A stretch of 64,000 bases of DNA from Microbacterium sulfonylureivorans. GTDB lineage: Bacteria; Actinomycetota; Actinomycetes; Actinomycetales; Microbacteriaceae. The position numbers and the translations under genes were made by a program. The DNA is taken from NCBI RefSeq assembly GCF_003999995.1, contig NZ_RJAD01000001.1:62001-126000 (forward strand), in the 5' to 3' direction. This document shows positions 1-6,632 of the stretch, in pieces. A model generated the notes under the pieces. The model made no database searches, was not told the origin of the DNA, and saw nothing but the letters and a program-made list of their open reading frames with translations. Every line of letters starts with the position of its first letter. The first letter of the stretch is position 1.

Positions 1-203
1 AGCAGCTCGTAGGCGATCGACTTGAAGTGCACCCGCTTCGTCGTGATGAGCGGGAAGCCTTCTGAAAGGTCGAAGCGGATCTGGCGCCCGAACGAGCTGG
101 TCGTGCCGGTGCCCGTGCGATCGTCCTTGTGGGTGCCGTGCTCGAGCACGTCTCGCAGGAGGTCCTCGTAGGGGGTGGGGATCGCCGTCGTCACGGCTGC
201 CAC
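1..203 (-). CDS. thyA: Thymidylate synthase, N-terminal part (cut by window edge)
   Basis: Only the first 67 codons are present; the gene runs off the left edge. The translation has the hallmarks of the ThyA N-terminus: [14 protein letters not shown], then the DRTGTGT folate/phosphate loop and a [10 protein letters not shown] segment. ThyA methylates dUMP to dTMP with methylene-tetrahydrofolate in the cytoplasm. I chose the GTG ending at 203 because AGAAGG lies 4 nt upstream of it; a second in-frame GTG ends at 194. It is divergent from the thioredoxin-like gene at 347. The family call is firm even though the catalytic Cys region lies outside the window. Confidence 0.93.
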   Translation of the reverse strand, partial: MAAVTTAIPTPYEDLLRDVLEHGTHKDDRTGTGTTSSFGRQIRFDLSEGFPLITTKRVHFKSIAYEL

Positions 204-332
204 GATACCTTCTGGGGCTCCGCCCCAGACCCCCGGCTCGCGGACGCGCGCCACCGCGCCCTCGCCCACTCGGCTCTGTTACGCCCGGAACGTCATATTC
301 GGGCATCCGGGCTCTATTCAGGTGAACAGAGA

Positions 333-338
333 TAGCCT
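333..338 (+). promoter_or_regulatory. Putative -10 element (TAGCCT)
   Basis: TAGCCT lies 8 nt before the GTG at 347. A transcript from it would start about 1-2 nt before the start codon, so the mRNA would be nearly leaderless. No Shine-Dalgarno is visible between 339 and 346. The rest of the 204-346 gap between the divergent thyA and thioredoxin genes shows no clear structure. Confidence 0.5.
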
Positions 339-346
339 GATCAGTT

Positions 347-784
347 GTGAACCTGGTCACCGCCCTCATCGCCATCACCGCGCTCCTCGCGGTCACGGTG
401 GCCGTCGGCGTGTGGTTGCGCTGGAGCCAGTCGCGGCCCCAGCGGCACATCCCGCACGAGGTCGTCGAACCGCAGCGTCTGGGCGCCGACGGACTCGGCG
501 AAGTCGCCACGCTCCTGCAGTTCAGCACCGAGATGTGCGCCCGCTGCCCCGGCGTTCATCGCACCCTGTCCTCGATCGCGGACGGGCGCGACGGCGTGCG
601 TCACCTCGACGTCGACCTGACCCACCGGCCCGACATCGCGAAGCACTTCCACATCCTGCAGACCCCGACCACGCTCGTGCTCGATCGTGACGGCGTCGTG
701 CAGACCCGCTTCGGCGGAACCCCGAGCCGCGACGTGCTCGAGCTCGAATTGAACCGGCTCCTGGCGGAGGACGCGAATGTCTGA
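347..784 (+). CDS. Membrane-anchored thioredoxin-fold protein
   Basis: A 145-residue protein with one N-terminal membrane segment (about 3-23) and then a thioredoxin-like domain. The redox motif is CARC (Cys64, Cys67) and the cis-proline position is kept in QTPTTLV (Pro107). The anchor suggests the domain faces the cell surface, but orientation cannot be fixed from sequence. It overlaps the next gene, a DUF4395 protein, by 8 bases, and an OsmC gene follows, so a thiol-redox role in the envelope is the natural inference. The exact substrate is unknown. The start is GTG without a Shine-Dalgarno, consistent with the near-leaderless promoter just upstream. Confidence 0.8.
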   Translation: MNLVTALIAITALLAVTVAVGVWLRWSQSRPQRHIPHEVVEPQRLGADGLGEVATLLQFSTEMCARCPGVHRTLSSIADGRDGVRHLDVDLTHRPDIAKHFHILQTPTTLVLDRDGVVQTRFGGTPSRDVLELELNRLLAEDANV

Positions 785-1319
785 ACGAGCGGATGCCCCG
801 GCACCCCGTGGAATCGACCCCCGGGGTCCTCGCTTCGCGGCCGGCATCACGTCGGCGCTGCTGCTCGTCGCGGTGTTCCTCAGCCTGACAGGGCTGTCGG
901 CGGCGCCCGGCTCCGCAGGATGGGCGATCTCGCAGGCGACCGTGGCGCAGCGCATCCTCGACCCCGCGTTCCTCCTGCTCCTCGTCATCGCTCTGCTGTT
1001 CCTGTGGGGCGTGCTGTCGCCCCGCACGGCCCCCTGGGGAGTGCTGTACCGCAAGGTCGTCACCCCGCGCCTCGCTCCCCCGAAGGAGCTCGAAGACCCG
1101 CGCCCGCCCCGGTTCGCGCAGGGTGTCGGCCTCCTCGTCGTCGGGATCGGGCTGATCCTGCACCTGTTCGGCGTGCCGTGGGCGCTCACGATCGCCGCGG
1201 CGATGGCGTTCGTCGCGGCCTTCCTCAACGCCGCGTTCGGCGTATGCCTCGGCTGCATGCTCTACCTCGTGCTGCAGCGGATCGGCCTCATCGGCCGCGC
1301 CCGTCCGGCCGCCGCCTGA
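777..1319 (+). CDS. DUF4395 integral membrane protein
   Basis: A 180-residue membrane protein with hydrophobic segments near 20-44, 60-85 and a hairpin at about 115-165. The C-terminal FGVCLGCMLY segment, with two cysteines, is the DUF4395 signature. DUF4395 proteins are commonly found beside thioredoxin-fold genes in actinobacteria and are thought to take part in membrane thiol exchange, but I know of no established reaction. The ATG lies inside the 3' end of the preceding gene (8-base overlap), implying translational coupling. Confidence 0.82.
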   Translation: MSERADAPAPRGIDPRGPRFAAGITSALLLVAVFLSLTGLSAAPGSAGWAISQATVAQRILDPAFLLLLVIALLFLWGVLSPRTAPWGVLYRKVVTPRLAPPKELEDPRPPRFAQGVGLLVVGIGLILHLFGVPWALTIAAAMAFVAAFLNAAFGVCLGCMLYLVLQRIGLIGRARPAAA

Positions 1320-1389
1320 CCCCCGCCTGACCCCCGCCGGACGACCTCTCCGGCCCGCCGACCCATCGCGCCGCGGCATCCCGCGCCGT

Positions 1390-1395
1390 TAGGCT
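1390..1395 (+). promoter_or_regulatory. Putative -10 element for the OsmC gene
   Basis: TAGGCT matches the TANNNT hexamer that recurs through this window. The start codon is 47 nt downstream and has its own GGGAGG at 1431-1436, so this would be an ordinary leadered transcript, unlike most other TANNNT sites here. Confidence 0.45.
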
Positions 1396-1441
1396 GACGG
1401 CGAGGCGCCCGGCGTGCGGGCGCGCCGAAAGGGAGGCCCCC

Positions 1442-1867
1442 ATGACCGTCACGAGCGAAGCCACCACCGCCTGGCACGGCGGGCTCTTCGACGGGTCCGG
1501 CGAGGTGACATTCGTCTCGTCCGGTCTCGGCACGTTCGACGTGAACTGGAAGGCGCGCAGCGAGGGGTCCACATCGGTGACGACGCCGGAGGAGCTCATC
1601 GCCGCCGCCCACTCGTCGTGCTTCAGCATGGCGTTCTCCCTCGCCCTCGCCGAGAACGGCACCCCGCCCGAGTCGATCGACACGACGGCCTCGGTCACCT
1701 TCAAGCCCGGCACGGGCATCACCGGCAGCCACCTGAACGTCAACGCGGTCGTGCCGGGGCTCGACCCCGAGGAGTTCGAACGCCTCGCCCAGTCCGCCAA
1801 GGCCGGATGCCCCGTCTCGCAGGCCCTCGCGGGCGTCGAGATCACCATCGAGGCGACGCTTGCCTGA
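1442..1867 (+). CDS. OsmC/Ohr family peroxiredoxin
   Basis: A 141-residue OsmC-fold protein. The two redox cysteines of the family are visible: Cys60 in AAAHSSCFSMA and Cys123 in KAGCPVSQAL. The partner Arg (about 39, in KARSEG) and Glu (about 50-51) are also present. Such enzymes reduce organic hydroperoxides or fatty acid peroxides using dihydrolipoyl or similar thiols. GGGAGG at 1431-1436 sets the ATG start. The gene sits downstream of the thioredoxin-like/DUF4395 pair. The end overlaps the TTG start of the next gene by 8 bases. The OsmC versus Ohr subfamily is not decided. Confidence 0.87.
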   Translation: MTVTSEATTAWHGGLFDGSGEVTFVSSGLGTFDVNWKARSEGSTSVTTPEELIAAAHSSCFSMAFSLALAENGTPPESIDTTASVTFKPGTGITGSHLNVNAVVPGLDPEEFERLAQSAKAGCPVSQALAGVEITIEATLA

Positions 1868-2789
1868 ACCCGCGACACGGCGACCCGGCGCCCGCCGGGT
1901 CGTGGTCGCAGGGGCATCGGGTCTGATCGGCTCGGCCCTGGTCGACAGCCTGCGCGCCGACGGCGTGGCGGTCACGACGCTGGTGCGACGACCCCCCGAG
2001 GCGCCGGACGAGGTCGAGTGGCTCACCGACACGACCCCGCTCGACCCCGGCGTCCTGGACGGCGCCGACGCGGTCGTGGGGCTCAACGGCGCGAGCATCG
2101 GCCGGTTCCCCTGGACGGCCCACTACAAGAACACCCTGCTGTGGTCGCGCATCACGCCGACGCAGGCGATCGCGCGAGCGGTGCGCTCGCTGGGGACGGA
2201 TGCCCCGGCCTTCGTCTCTGCGTCGGCGGTCGGCTACTACGGCTCCGCACCCGGGCGCACGCTCGACGAGCGCTCCCCCCGCGGCGAGAACTTCCTGGCC
2301 GACCTGTGCGGCGAATGGGAGGCAGCGGCTCTCGCGGCCGGCGACCATGCGCGCGTCGCACTTGCGCGGACGGCGCCCATCGTCCACGAGGACGGGGTCC
2401 TCAAGCCCCTTCTGCTGCTGACGAAGCTCGGAGTCAGCGGACCGATCGGCCGCGGCACGCAGGTGTGGCCGTGGATCTCGCTCGACGACGAGGTGCGAGC
2501 CATCCGCCACGTCATCGATTCGGAGATCGCCGGGCCCGTCAATCTGACCGGCCCGACGCGCGCCACCGCGAACGACCTCGGATTCGCCCTCGCGGTGCGG
2601 ATGAATCGCCCGTTCCTGCTGCGCGCGCCGGTATGGGGCATGCGACTCGTCCTCGGACCGGACGCCACCGAAGCGCTCCTGACGACGGACGCCGACGTCC
2701 GGCCGGTCGCACTCGAGGCGTCCGGCTTCGCCTTCCGTCACACCGGCGTCGAAGACGCCGTCGCCGCGGCGGTGCCCGCCGCCGGCTAG
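1860..2789 (+). CDS. TIGR01777-type SDR epimerase-like protein (YfcH-like)
   Basis: A 309-residue extended short-chain dehydrogenase. The nucleotide-binding GASGLIG motif is at about 18-24, and an SAVGYYG segment supplies the active-site Tyr region. The C-terminal ~50 residues resemble DUF1731, which follows the epimerase domain in YfcH-type proteins. The reaction is unknown; the family is usually annotated as nucleoside-diphosphate-sugar epimerase-like. The start is a TTG overlapping the OsmC stop, suggesting coupling; no other in-frame start lies before the Rossmann motif. It is convergent with, and overlaps by 4 bases, the gene at 2786. Confidence 0.78.
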   Translation: MPEPATRRPGARRVVVAGASGLIGSALVDSLRADGVAVTTLVRRPPEAPDEVEWLTDTTPLDPGVLDGADAVVGLNGASIGRFPWTAHYKNTLLWSRITPTQAIARAVRSLGTDAPAFVSASAVGYYGSAPGRTLDERSPRGENFLADLCGEWEAAALAAGDHARVALARTAPIVHEDGVLKPLLLLTKLGVSGPIGRGTQVWPWISLDDEVRAIRHVIDSEIAGPVNLTGPTRATANDLGFALAVRMNRPFLLRAPVWGMRLVLGPDATEALLTTDADVRPVALEASGFAFRHTGVEDAVAAAVPAAG

Positions 2790-3241
2790 GCGCGGCCGCG
2801 GCGTTCGGCGCCCTCGAGGCGGATCGCCCGGCGGACGGCATCGCGCGCGCGGCGGCGGTCGCCGGCCGCGTCGTAGGCCAGCCCGAGTCGGTACCAGGCG
2901 CGCCAGTCATCGGGATGGGACTCGACGTCGTCGCGAAACGCCGGGAAGACCGCGTCGGCGTCGGCGCGCACCACACGGCCGCTCGGGCGCACTCCCACCT
3001 CTTCGTCGGGCAGGGCCCCTTCGGCCGCGAGGCGTCGGCCGACCTGCTCGGCCCTCACCCCGAACCAGAGCTCGCGCCCGAGCGCCCAGCCCGCGATGAG
3101 AGGCAGCGCGACGAGTCCGACGCCCATGAGCACGCCGACCGGGTCACCGCTGGTCAGCAGCAGCCAGGCGCGCTGGCCGACCAGCACGATGTACAGGGCG
3201 AGGAGCGCCGCCATCACGGCGACGCCGATGCGCGCGCTCAT
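2786..3241 (-). CDS. Small membrane protein with a TPR-like C-terminus
   Basis: A 151-residue protein with two hydrophobic segments (about 6-26 and 36-56). A soluble tail follows, containing one TPR-like helix pair (WRAWYRLGLAYDAAGDRRRARDAVRR at about 115-140). I recognise no specific function. Its ATG overlaps the dapB stop as ATGA, so the two genes are co-transcribed and probably translationally coupled. A Lys/DAP role cannot be inferred from position alone. Confidence 0.68.
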   Translation of the reverse strand: MSARIGVAVMAALLALYIVLVGQRAWLLLTSGDPVGVLMGVGLVALPLIAGWALGRELWFGVRAEQVGRRLAAEGALPDEEVGVRPSGRVVRADADAVFPAFRDDVESHPDDWRAWYRLGLAYDAAGDRRRARDAVRRAIRLEGAERRGRA

Positions 3242-4056
3242 GCGCCGGTGGCCCGCGCGACCTGCCCCGGGACGCCGCCCTCGTCGATCGGGCGGGTCTC
3301 GCCGGGCACGGCGCCGGGCGGCCGGATGCCGATGTCGAGGAAGCTGTCGAGGCCGACGACGACGCCTCGGGCCTCGCGCGCGGCGGCGAGGGCGAGGCGG
3401 ATGCCGGGACCGTACGCCTGGGCGGGCTCGATCGTGTCGTGCGTGATCGTGAGCGACTCCCCCGCGCCGGCGAGGATCGTCTCCTGCCGGGCCATGACCC
3501 CGGGTCGGCGCAGGGAGTGCACCGGCACGCTGGCGACCTGCTGGCCGCGCGCCCGCTGATCGACGTGCGGCGACTCGACCGGACCGACCGCGGCGCGTGC
3601 GGCCGCGATGAGCTCGGCCGTCCGCACGGCGGTGCCGCTCGGCGAGTCGATCTTCGTCTCGCGGTGAGCCTCGACGATCTCGATCGACGGGAAGAACGGC
3701 GCGGCGGCGGCTGCGAGAGCCGAGCCGATCACCGAGCCGAGCGAGAAGTTCGGGATGAACACGGCGCCCGTGCCGGCAGCATCGACCAGAGGGCGCACGA
3801 GGGCGATCCGCTCGGCGGACCAGCCCGAGGTGCCGACGAGCACATTGATGCCCCGTTCGACGGCCGCGCGCACGACGTCGATCGACACGGCGGGGGTCGA
3901 GGCGTCGACGACCAGGTCGGCGCCGTCGAGCTCGTCGAGCTCGGACCGTGACGACAGCGTCGCGTGAACGGTGAAGCCGTCTTCGTGCTCGACCACCTCG
4001 CGGATGATCCCACCGAGCTTGCCGGTGCCGCCCACGATGGCCACGCGCGTCGTCAT
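3238..4056 (-). CDS. dapB: 4-hydroxy-tetrahydrodipicolinate reductase
   Basis: A 272-residue DapB that reduces HTPA with NAD(P)H in lysine/diaminopimelate synthesis. The N-terminal dinucleotide loop is GGTGKLGG (residues 9-16). The substrate segment EAHRETKIDSPSGTA holds His131 and Lys135, equivalent to the catalytic His/Lys pair; the second His of the usual HH is Arg here. The start is fixed at 4056 because TAGGAT (4064-4069, minus strand) lies 7 nt upstream, fitting a leaderless transcript; longer in-frame extensions start before that promoter. It is coupled to the TPR protein downstream. Confidence 0.93.
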   Translation of the reverse strand: MTTRVAIVGGTGKLGGIIREVVEHEDGFTVHATLSSRSELDELDGADLVVDASTPAVSIDVVRAAVERGINVLVGTSGWSAERIALVRPLVDAAGTGAVFIPNFSLGSVIGSALAAAAAPFFPSIEIVEAHRETKIDSPSGTAVRTAELIAAARAAVGPVESPHVDQRARGQQVASVPVHSLRRPGVMARQETILAGAGESLTITHDTIEPAQAYGPGIRLALAAAREARGVVVGLDSFLDIGIRPPGAVPGETRPIDEGGVPGQVARATGA

Positions 4057-4063
4057 GCGCTCC

Positions 4064-4069
4064 ATCCTA
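4064..4069 (-). promoter_or_regulatory. Leaderless promoter -10 for dapB (TAGGAT)
   Basis: TAGGAT on the minus strand, 7 nt before the ATG at 4056. No Shine-Dalgarno fits between. It belongs to the repeated TANNNT-6/7-start arrangement of this window. Confidence 0.6.
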
Positions 4070-4116
4070 GGCGGGAGGGATGCCGCGCCCCGGCGCGGGC
4101 GGGCGAGCGCGCGTCC

Positions 4117-4122
4117 TACGCT
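4117..4122 (+). promoter_or_regulatory. Leaderless promoter -10 for the GNAT gene (TACGCT)
   Basis: TACGCT ends exactly 6 nt before the GTG at 4129, which puts the expected transcription start on the start codon. The GGAGG at 4123-4127 is only 1 nt from the GTG, too close to act as a ribosome site. Confidence 0.6.
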
Positions 4123-4128
4123 GGAGGG

Positions 4129-4605
4129 GTGGCCAGCCTTCGCGAATCCCCCGTCGACGCCCCGGACGCCCACGAGCTGCTGGCCGAGTACTTCCGCTCT
4201 CGCGCGGTCGGCTTCGCCGCGCAGGACGCCGTCTACACCACGACCTTCCCGCAGCCCGCGGCGTTCGTGCCCCCGGCCGGGGTGTTCCTCGTCGTGGAGG
4301 ACGAGGACGGCCGGCCGGTCGGCTGCGGCGGCATCCGTCTGATCCCCGACGGCCCGCACGGCACGCGCTACGAGGTCAAGCACCTCTACCTCCGCCCCGA
4401 GACACGCGGTCGCGGCTGGGGTCGGGTGCTCCTCGACGGTCTCGAGGCGCGCGCTCGTCAGCTCGGCGCTCGCGAGCTCGTGCTCGACACCCACCACTCG
4501 CTCGAGGCGGCCGGCGCTCTCTACGCCCGATCCGGGTTCGAGTCGATCGAGCCCTACAACGACAACCCGAACGCGAGCCGCTGGTACGGCAAGACGCTCG
4601 ACTGA
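4129..4605 (+). CDS. GNAT family N-acetyltransferase
   Basis: A 158-residue acetyltransferase. The acetyl-CoA pyrophosphate loop is RPETRGRGWGRVLL, the R/Q-x-x-G-x-G motif of the family, followed by a typical strand-helix (ELVLDTHHSLEAAGALYARSGF) and a C-terminal YGKTL. The acceptor substrate is unknown. Start chosen at the GTG because of the leaderless promoter. It is divergent from dapB and convergent with the histidine phosphatase. Confidence 0.82.
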   Translation: MASLRESPVDAPDAHELLAEYFRSRAVGFAAQDAVYTTTFPQPAAFVPPAGVFLVVEDEDGRPVGCGGIRLIPDGPHGTRYEVKHLYLRPETRGRGWGRVLLDGLEARARQLGARELVLDTHHSLEAAGALYARSGFESIEPYNDNPNASRWYGKTLD

Positions 4606-4614
4606 GTCGGTGCG

Positions 4615-5217
4615 TCAGACCGGGTAGACCTCGGGGAGACCGGTGCGCAGCTCGAACGGCAGGTGCGCCATGTCATTGTGCGAGAGCAGCGTCCACGGAC
4701 GCCCCTGCTTCTGGGCGATCACGGTCAGACCGCAGTGGGCCTGGTTGAGCGTCATCCAACGCCATTCGGGCGCCTGGAGGACCTCGCGCACGAACCAGGC
4801 GATGACGACGTTGTGCGTGATGATCAGCTCGTGGACCTCGCCGCGCTTGCGCACCAGGAACTCGCTCGTGGCGTCGGCCATCTGCGCGCCGCCGGCCTCG
4901 ATCTCGGCCTCGGTGACGGAGCCGAAGAACGGCTCGTACGCGGAGGGCGTGTCCTCGGTCATGCCCGTCGGCACGCAGTCGAACAGCAGCGCGGAGGGCT
5001 CCGGCGCGAGGGAGGGCATCCGCTCTCTGACGGCCTGCGCGGTCTGGCTCGCGCGCTCGAGCGGCGAGTGCCAGACGGCGTCGAACGGCACCCCCGACAG
5101 CCGATCGGCGAGGAGCGCGGCCTGACGCCGCCCGCGCGGAGACAGGCGGCCGTCGACCAGTCCGTGCTCGGCATCCTGGTGCTCGCCATGTCGCACGAGG
5201 TAGATGTAGTGCGTCAC
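4615..5217 (-). CDS. Histidine phosphatase (phosphoglycerate mutase-like) family protein
   Basis: A 200-residue protein. The phosphohistidine motif LVRHGE is near the N-terminus (His10), a SPLERASQTA segment supplies the conserved Arg, and LIITHNVV holds the second catalytic His. These are the marks of branch-1 histidine phosphatases; the substrate is unknown. I place the start at the GTG ending at 5217, with GGAG about 8 nt upstream. An open frame continues to 5262, but that GTG would lie before the expected transcription start. A tiny leader ORF precedes the gene. Confidence 0.8.
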   Translation of the reverse strand: MTHYIYLVRHGEHQDAEHGLVDGRLSPRGRRQAALLADRLSGVPFDAVWHSPLERASQTAQAVRERMPSLAPEPSALLFDCVPTGMTEDTPSAYEPFFGSVTEAEIEAGGAQMADATSEFLVRKRGEVHELIITHNVVIAWFVREVLQAPEWRWMTLNQAHCGLTVIAQKQGRPWTLLSHNDMAHLPFELRTGLPEVYPV

Positions 5218-5222
5218 GCAGC

Positions 5223-5258
5223 TCACTCCGTCGGGGGTCGCGTGCCCCGACGGGACAC
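5223..5258 (-). CDS. Candidate 11-residue leaderless leader ORF
   Basis: A GTG codon lies exactly 6 nt after the -10 hexamer TAGGCT and opens an 11-codon frame closed by TGA. The phosphatase GTG follows 5 nt later, and its GGAG lies within the last codon of this ORF. The arrangement suggests that the short frame is translated from the mRNA 5' end and affects, or merely precedes, the phosphatase. Its product has no recognisable homology, and it could be incidental. Confidence 0.35.
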   Translation of the reverse strand: MSRRGTRPPTE

Positions 5259-5264
5259 TCACCC

Positions 5265-5270
5265 AGCCTA
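5265..5270 (-). promoter_or_regulatory. -10 element (TAGGCT) upstream of the histidine phosphatase
   Basis: TAGGCT on the minus strand. With the usual 6-nt gap, transcription starts at the GTG ending at 5258, not at the longer-frame GTG at 5262, which would lie upstream of +1. Confidence 0.55.
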
Positions 5271-5312
5271 CGTCACGGAATGATCACGGCCGGGCCTCGG
5301 CGGCCGGTTGAC

Positions 5313-6353
5313 CTATTCGGACGCGCGGGCGATGTCGGACAGCTGCGCGCGGCTGAGGCGCACCCCGACGCCCTGCACGAGCTCCTCGACGTGCTGAGGC
5401 GCATAGGCGTTGACGATGGGGGCGGTGACGAGCTTCTGCGCCAGGAGCCAGGCGACCGCCACGGCGGCGTCCGGCACGCCCAGCTCGGTGCCGACGGCAT
5501 CGAGCGCGCGCAGCGTGCGACTGCCGCGTCGGTTGAGGTTCGCGGCGAGCTGGGCGCCGCGAACCGACAGCGCGCCGCGCAGGCGGGTGCGCTGGCGCCC
5601 GGCGAGGAACCCGTGCTCGAGCGCGTGCGACGGGGTGACCGCCATGCCCTGCGCGCCGGCGACCAGACGCAGATCGGAGTCGAACTCATGGCGGCGCAGG
5701 ACGTTGAAGGGCACGTCGAGCACGCTGATCCGAGGGAAGCCGGCCGACGAGAAGATCCGCGCCTCGACGAGCTGCGCGGCCGTGTAGCCGATCGCACCGA
5801 GGGCCCGCACCTTGCCCGCCTCGACGAGCCATTCGGCGGTGGCGAGGGTGTCTTCGAGAGCCGACGTCGAGTCGGTGGTCGCATCGAGATAGAGCACGTC
5901 GATGCGGTCGGTACGGAGCCGGGTGAGGGATGCCTCGACCGCGCGGATCAGATTCACCGGTCCGAGCCCGGGGTTGTCGGCGTGCCCGCCGATGCGCACC
6001 GCGAGCACCACGTCCTCTCGAAGGCCGCGGGAGTGCAGCCACTGGCCGATGATGTGCTCGCTGCGCCCTGCGGCGAAGCTGTCGGAGGTGTGCACCGCGT
6101 TGCCGCCGAGCTCGACGTAGCTGTCGAGGATGTCGTGGCTGGACTCGAGATCGACGTTCCAGCCGAACTCGGCGCCGCCGAGGATGAGCGGGAACACGTC
6201 GATCCCGCTGTCGCCGAGCGCGACGCGCACGTTCTGCCCGACGGGCGGGCCCTGGACCGGAATGGGGGCCGACGGGTGGACACCGGGTGCCACGGCGGGG
6301 GCGGCATCCGGGCTCGGTGAGGAGAGCGTCGAGTCAACGCCGAAGAAACCCAT
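5313..6353 (-). CDS. Aldo/keto reductase-fold protein lacking the catalytic tetrad
   Basis: A 346-residue member of the AKR superfamily: a TIM-barrel pattern LGGAEFGWNVD, GRSEHIIGQWL, SLTRLRTDRIDVLYLD and GAIGYTAAQLVEA is easy to follow. All four catalytic positions of AKR enzymes appear replaced: Asp to His88, Tyr to Phe93, Lys to Arg120 and His to Asp157. The first ~40 residues are a low-complexity Pro/Ala extension not usual in the family. It may bind NADPH or act as a non-catalytic protein. The start is the ATG at 6353, preceded by GGGGGTG 4 nt upstream. It stands alone. Confidence 0.75.
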   Translation of the reverse strand: MGFFGVDSTLSSPSPDAAPAVAPGVHPSAPIPVQGPPVGQNVRVALGDSGIDVFPLILGGAEFGWNVDLESSHDILDSYVELGGNAVHTSDSFAAGRSEHIIGQWLHSRGLREDVVLAVRIGGHADNPGLGPVNLIRAVEASLTRLRTDRIDVLYLDATTDSTSALEDTLATAEWLVEAGKVRALGAIGYTAAQLVEARIFSSAGFPRISVLDVPFNVLRRHEFDSDLRLVAGAQGMAVTPSHALEHGFLAGRQRTRLRGALSVRGAQLAANLNRRGSRTLRALDAVGTELGVPDAAVAVAWLLAQKLVTAPIVNAYAPQHVEELVQGVGVRLSRAQLSDIARASE

Positions 6354-6571
6354 GTGTCACCCCCTCACGCCGCCTCCCGATGGAGGCTTCGTGATCGCCT
6401 GTTCCGCACCCCCCGGCGCGTATCTATGAGGGTAGGACAGTCCGGACAATCCCCTGCCCGCTGACGCGTACTGTCGGTAAATATTACATAACGCTTTCAT
6501 CACGGCGCGGCGAGGAGCATCCGCTTGTCCCCCATTCGGGGGACTTTCCGTGGCGATCCGGGTCACAATGA

Positions 6572-6612
6572 CGGATGCCCGCCCCCTCCGACAAGGTGGG
6601 GACGGGCATCCG
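6572..6612 (-). terminator. Rho-independent-like terminator of pnp
   Basis: CGGATGCCCG then CCCC pairs with GGGG then CGGGCATCCG around a short loop, just after the pnp stop. It belongs to the GGATGCC hairpin family that recurs in this window. There is no clear T-tract, as is common in GC-rich actinobacteria. The rest of 6354-6571, between this hairpin and the reductase-fold gene, has a short AT-rich patch near 6480-6490 and a near-direct repeat GGACAGTCC/GGACAATCC at about 6436-6453, but no gene. Confidence 0.65.
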
Positions 6613-6632
6613 GACAGTGCTGTCAGCGGCTA

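Noticed and set aside
175..690. A 171-codon plus-strand frame over the thioredoxin gene.
   Set aside because: It is in a different frame from the clear thioredoxin-like protein and is rich in Arg/Pro/His, typical of shadow frames.
2786..2789. Overlapping stop codons of the SDR-like and TPR genes as a possible frameshift.
   Set aside because: The genes are convergent and both frames are complete, so the 4-base overlap is ordinary.
6357..6566. A 69-codon minus-strand frame between the reductase-fold gene and pnp.
   Set aside because: It covers the pnp-side intergenic sequence and the ribosome site of the reductase-fold gene, with no homology and no ribosome site of its own.
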